From an uncultured Oscillospiraceae bacterium (GTDB taxonomy: Bacteria > Bacillota > Clostridia > Oscillospirales > Ruminococcaceae), in the NCBI GenBank assembly GCA_910584715.1, contig CAJUAN010000043.1, forward strand, positions 1 through 17,668: DNA of 17,668 nt. The letters are read 5' to 3'. The translations under genes were made by a program, and so were the position numbers. This document shows, piece by piece, positions 14,919 through 17,668 of this stretch (within the stretch, counting starts at the first letter, position 1; each line of letters begins with the position of its first letter). The notes beneath the pieces were generated by a model, which was not told the DNA's origin, made no database searches, and was given only the letters and a program-made list of their open reading frames with translations.

Positions 14919-15026
14919 CTCCCGCTCCTGCCCCTACTCCTACTCCCGCTCCCGCTCCTGCTCCTGCTCCTACTCCTACTCCTGTTACTACTCCTACCCA
15001 TACTCCCAATCCTACCCCCAATCCTA
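14919..15026. repeat. Hexanucleotide tandem repeat, 18 units
   Basis: Eighteen consecutive 6-bp units stay in phase: CTCCCG, CTCCTG and CTCCTA variants in the left two thirds, then progressively mutated ones (TTACTA, CCCATA, CTCCCA, ATCCTA, CCCCCA). Position 6 is always a purine. The minus strand is G-rich (GGAG/GGGG runs) and could fold into G-quadruplex-like structures. The tract ends 25 bp upstream of the methyltransferase -35 box. It also encodes a Gly-Val/Ala run on the minus strand, which I do not consider a gene. Confidence 0.85.
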
Positions 15027-15037
15027 ACGCACCCTCA

Positions 15038-15372
15038 GCCTTCCCCTCGGGGGGAAGGTGTCCGCGAAGCGGACGGATGAGGGGCCCCCCATTGTCATTC
15101 TGAGCAACGCGAAGCATCTTTTCAATAAAGCAGTGCAAAACGAAGTTGGCAATCTTTCAGATACTTCGCTGACGCTCAGTATGACGTTTTGCTGTCATTC
15201 CCCCACCTTGTCATTCTGAGGCTTGCCGAAGAATCTCAGGCTTCTCCCTCGGGAGAAGCTGTCACGCAGTGACTGATGAGGGGTCACCTCTCCTTTTTAA
15301 AACCGCCACGCACCGACCGACGAGGGGTCACCCCTCCTTATTAAAACCGCCACGCAGTGACCGACGAAGGGG
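15038..15372. repeat. Repeat cluster 4: A and B copies plus a 44-bp tandem
   Basis: B at 15038-15084 has arms GTCCGC-GAA-GCGGAC. A copies lie at about 15092-15120 (plus), 15152-15185 (inverted) and 15209-15236 (plus), the last directly followed by B at 15239-15283. The second half of that B copy is then repeated twice more in degenerate form. The ACGCA loop occurs at 15264, 15308 and 15352, exactly 44 bp apart, with GAGGGGTCACC and CTCCTT-TTAAAA in between. The last copy ends 18 bp before the stop codon at 15390. No gene is visible. Confidence 0.85.
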
Positions 15373-15389
15373 CGACAGCCGCAAACCGC

Positions 15390-15875
15390 TCACTCCCCCG
15401 CATACGCAGACAGCACGTTATACAGTGCGGAATAATACCCCGCAAGATATTTTTTCGCGGTTTCGTCCGCGGCAAAAAGGGCAAGCCTTTGCTTGGGGTC
15501 CTCTACCGTCATGTAATAGTTCCTCACCGCGACGTAGCGCGCGCTGTACGAAAGGGTGTAATCCACCACGTACCCGTCGCCGGTCGCGGGCGGCGGCTCC
15601 TCCGACGGAACCAGACTCATGTCGTAAATAAGGTTGTCGGCAAGCACGGCGACGTCGTAGTCCAGCCGCGCGTAAATTTCCGTCCGCGCGTCGCCTGCAA
15701 GCGTGGAGTAATGCGTTCCCCGTGCGCTTGCGGCAAACGCAAACTCCCGCACCTTTTCCTCCGCCTCGCGCGCGAGCGTATTTTTTTTGCCCTGCGCCGC
15801 ACGCAGAAGTTTTATCTGCGCGGAGGAAAGCCGCCCGTACTCCTCCTGCGGAATATCTATAATATCATACTCCAC
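15390..15875 (-). CDS. Hypothetical protein, third gene of a phage-neck-like module
   Basis: This is a 161-residue acidic, mostly helical soluble protein that I do not recognise. An N-terminal VEYDIIDIPQEEYGRLSSAQ leads into a long helix rich in Ala, Lys and Glu, and the C-terminus has many tyrosines (about 110-158). I chose a GTG start at 15873-15875 because GGAGG lies six bases before it. A longer TTG-started frame from 15890 would have that ribosome binding site inside its coding region. The gene overlaps the end of the preceding gene by 11 bp, so translation is coupled. By position it could be a tail or virion accessory protein, but that rests only on its neighbours. No terminator is visible; a degenerate repeat follows. 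Confidence 0.75.
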   Translation of the reverse strand: MEYDIIDIPQEEYGRLSSAQIKLLRAAQGKKNTLAREAEEKVREFAFAASARGTHYSTLAGDARTEIYARLDYDVAVLADNLIYDMSLVPSEEPPPATGDGYVVDYTLSYSARYVAVRNYYMTVEDPKQRLALFAADETAKKYLAGYYSALYNVLSAYAGE

Positions 15876-17034
15876 GGCACACCTCCGCAACGGCGTTTTC
15901 TATCGCGCCCCCGCCCGAAATTTCCACGGTTATGTTTTCCGCGGAGAATCTGGGAAACGCCGCCCCGCCCGCAAGCGAAAATTCGTGCTCTTTTCCGCCG
16001 CCCGTCACAACCGCCCTTTCCGCGCCCGCCGCGGCAAGCGACAGCAGAATTTTTTTTCCGCCGCAACCGAAGCTTCCCCCCGCAAACGCCCGCGCACCCG
16101 AGCCGCGTTCCAGACGGTACATGCCGCCGTCCGCAAACGCGTAAATGCCGCCGTTCGCGCAGACCGCCTCCGCCGCAACGTCCGCAAGATAGCTTTCGTT
16201 TGTGCCGGCGTCGTAACAAAATACCGCCCGCCCCAGCTTTTCCGACCCGCACACGGCAAAATACTTATCCCCGAAGCCGCACGCGCCGCACGGCGAAAAA
16301 ATATCCTCCCCGCAGCGGTGAACTATTGACTTTATCCGCGTCCCGTCAAAGCTTTTCAGTCCCGACCGCGTAAAGAAAAACAGCTCCCCCGCGGCAACGG
16401 CGGCGGTGTCGGGCAAAATGCCGTCCGCGTCCGTTTGCGCGCTTTCCACCGTAAATTTTTCGGGCGCGCCCGAGGCGGAAACCGCCGTAATTCCGTTCTC
16501 CGCGACGACGGCTATTTTTCCGCGGAAGCCGACGATATTGCAAATTTCACCGCGCCACGGGTCGGGTATAAGACTGCCCGCGCCGTAAATTCCGCCGCTC
16601 CAATCGTCAGCGCCGCCCCCGCCCGACCAGTAAATCTTTTTTCCGTCGGAAGCAAAAAGCCTGCCGCGGCACATTGCGCCGCATATGAACCGCACCCCGC
16701 TTAACAGAGAAAAGCTTTGCCCGCCGGTTTCGTACGCCGTATCGCCGCAAACCAGAAGATTGCGCCTTTTACCGTCCTTAACGTCTGAAACGGCAAAAAC
16801 ATTGCCGTCTGTGCGGGTAAGAAATTCATATCCCCCGTCCGCAGAAACGTATACGCCGCCGTCCGCGCGGCAAACCGCAAACGCGTCCCCGCCCAAAGAG
16901 AAAGCGCGCCTTATCCGCGCGGGCGCTTCGCGCAGGTAAACTGGCGCAAGCGCGGGCAATATACGGCCGTTGTCGATTATGCTGTTAACGGGCAGACAGT
17001 TTTTTATCAGGTCGAGCTTAACCCTGCCGCTCAT
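15865..17034 (-). CDS. Probable beta-propeller protein, phage tail-hub/stabilisation-like
   Basis: This protein of about 389 residues is rich in Gly and Ala, with regular blocks of short beta strands such as GGDAFAVCRADGGVYVSADGGYEFL, RLFASDGKKIYWSG, GFRGKIAVVAENGI and GELFFFTRSGLKSFDG. That pattern fits a beta-propeller. The opening, NCLPVNSIIDNGRILPALAPV, resembles the start of P22 gp10-type packaged-DNA stabilisation proteins and T7 gp12-type tail tube proteins, which are propellers (LPVN then a Gly and Pro-rich turn). This is inference; no search was possible. I chose the ATG at 17032-17034 over the one six bases upstream because GGAG then has a normal spacing and the start forms an ATGA overlap with the preceding stop. 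The DNA is visibly more GC-rich than the rest of the window. Confidence 0.75.
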   Translation of the reverse strand: MSGRVKLDLIKNCLPVNSIIDNGRILPALAPVYLREAPARIRRAFSLGGDAFAVCRADGGVYVSADGGYEFLTRTDGNVFAVSDVKDGKRRNLLVCGDTAYETGGQSFSLLSGVRFICGAMCRGRLFASDGKKIYWSGGGGADDWSGGIYGAGSLIPDPWRGEICNIVGFRGKIAVVAENGITAVSASGAPEKFTVESAQTDADGILPDTAAVAAGELFFFTRSGLKSFDGTRIKSIVHRCGEDIFSPCGACGFGDKYFAVCGSEKLGRAVFCYDAGTNESYLADVAAEAVCANGGIYAFADGGMYRLERGSGARAFAGGSFGCGGKKILLSLAAAGAERAVVTGGGKEHEFSLAGGAAFPRFSAENITVEISGGGAIENAVAEVCRGV

Positions 17035-17588
17035 ACCCATCTCCGCGGCGGCAGGTGTATCCTGTCGCGTATTTTGCTTTGCGCCGCGTCTATGGCGCTG
17101 CGGTACTTCGCCTCGAACGCGTCCGCCATGTCCGCCTCTCCGTTAATGAAGCAGTATTCCGAAGCCATGCCGTCCGCCATAAGGTTGACCCCCGCCTGCG
17201 CCGAGCACTCGCAAAAATCGTCAAGCTTCTTTTTTTCGGGCGCGTAAAAGTACTCCACCGTAACGCTTGCGCTGTCCGCGGTAAAACGGTCCGCCTCCTG
17301 CGTGAACGCAATTTCCTTTCCGTCCGAAAGCACGCGCTTTATTTTTACGGGCGTGCGCGAAAAGCCCGCATAGACGTAAACGCCGTCCGGCGAAGAAAGC
17401 TTATCCCGCGCGGTAAGCGGAAGATATCTCCGCGCCAACTCGTCCTCGACCGCGTTATAACAGCAGACAAGCGTTTTCACCGCTTCGTTTTCGAAGCTGT
17501 CCGTCTGCCCGCCCGAAGCAATTTTTTCCGCCGTTTCGCGCAGGTTAAGCTTGCCCAGCGCACAAATCACAACGTCTTTAACTCTCAT
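17031..17588 (-). CDS. Probable phage head-tail connector-like protein
   Basis: This is a 185-residue protein. Its N-terminal half, with DVVICALGKLNLRE, a short loop, then NEAVKTLVCCYNAVEDELARRYLPLTARDKL, follows the helical plan of small neck adaptors such as P22 gp4 and T7 gp11: a first helix with the motif ALxxL, a variable loop, then a long helix ending in an A-R-x-x-L stretch. The middle (VYVYAGFSRTPVKIKRVL, then SASVTVEYFYAP) is a small beta insertion, and a helical C-terminus ends in IHLPPRRWV. The match is by pattern only. The ATG at 17586-17588 has a near-perfect AAGGAGG 7 bases upstream. It is first of three overlapping genes. No capsid, portal or terminase gene is inside the window; they could lie beyond 17668. 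Confidence 0.75.
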   Translation of the reverse strand: MRVKDVVICALGKLNLRETAEKIASGGQTDSFENEAVKTLVCCYNAVEDELARRYLPLTARDKLSSPDGVYVYAGFSRTPVKIKRVLSDGKEIAFTQEADRFTADSASVTVEYFYAPEKKKLDDFCECSAQAGVNLMADGMASEYCFINGEADMADAFEAKYRSAIDAAQSKIRDRIHLPPRRWV

Positions 17589-17626
17589 ATTTTTTCCTCC
17601 TTGTATTAAGCCCCCTTACCGCCGCT

Positions 17627-17668
17627 CCCCTCATCCGTCCGCTCCGCGTCCACCTTCCCCCGAGGGGG
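17627..17668 (-). repeat. Family B repeat at the window edge (inverted orientation)
   Basis: CCCCTCATCCGTCCGC, a short loop, then CACCTTCCCCC-GA-GGGGG is a family B copy on the minus strand, cut by the window end. Its second hairpin is only partly paired (CGC-GGA-GCG). It lies about 40 bp upstream of the ribosome binding site of the connector-like gene. Confidence 0.75.

Noticed and set aside
14899..15138. 79-codon minus-strand frame with a Gly-Val/Ala repeat
   Set aside because: It is the translation of the hexanucleotide tandem plus repeat A/B DNA, has no ribosome binding site, and overlaps the -10/-35 region neighbourhood of a real promoter.
15357..16373. 338-codon plus-strand frame, Arg/Pro-rich
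   Set aside because: It is antisense to the GC-rich phage-like genes and starts inside a repeat; high GC content removes stop codons by chance.
17031..17040. ATG at 17038-17040 as the start of the propeller-like gene
   Set aside because: GGAG directly abuts it with no spacer; the ATG six bases later has proper spacing and an ATGA overlap with the previous stop.

Overview
The window reads as chromosomal DNA of a Gram-positive, Clostridia-like bacterium (Firmicutes). This rests on a partial 16S rRNA gene of Firmicutes type, AGGAGG-type ribosome binding sites, a lipoprotein NlpC/P60 wall hydrolase, a clostridial-looking second type IIA topoisomerase and sigma-A type TTGACA/TATAAT promoters. The intergenic repeats resemble those of gut Clostridia draft genomes. 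I cannot name a species; a Christensenellales-like lineage is only a guess.

Layout. 1-505 (minus) is the 5' third of a 16S rRNA gene, transcribed out of the window, with two good tandem promoters at 617-736. 941-1792 (minus) is an unrecognised helical, HEAT-like protein. It is divergent from a plus-strand pair: a membrane acyltransferase (1940-3028) and a 79-residue membrane protein (3105-3344), closed by a strong terminator. 3452-4306 (minus) is an SH3b-NlpC/P60 lipoprotein and 4424-4621 (minus) a DUF1858 redox-disulfide protein. 5119-9703 (minus) is an operon for both subunits of a topoisomerase IV/gyrase-like enzyme. 10312-12888 (minus) is a large secreted, C-terminally anchored surface protein. 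13296-14855 (minus) is a two-gene RNA-modification operon: a RlmI-like methyltransferase followed by an RluA-type pseudouridine synthase. 15390-17588 (minus) holds three overlapping, GC-rich genes that look like a phage neck or tail-connector module (P22 gp4/gp10 or T7 gp11/gp12 style). That assignment is inference.

The gaps between operons (4684-5106, 9857-10135, 12918-13225, 15038-15372, 17627-17668) are filled with two families of structured repeats. Family A is about 26 bp, of the form GTCATTCTGAG...GAAGAATCT. Family B is about 50 bp: two hairpins plus a constant GATGAGGGG tail. Both families change sequence between copies while keeping base pairing. A usually lies immediately before B, so A+B behaves as one composite unit. 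One cluster lies between a very good promoter (13249-13277) and the surface-protein gene, so it would become a roughly 350-nt structured leader RNA.

Other signals: well-formed promoters place the transcription start at or within a few bases of the ATG of two genes (3105 and 14855), which suggests leaderless mRNAs. An 18-unit hexanucleotide tandem repeat lies directly upstream of the methyltransferase promoter. I see no CRISPR array, transposase, integrase or tRNA gene.
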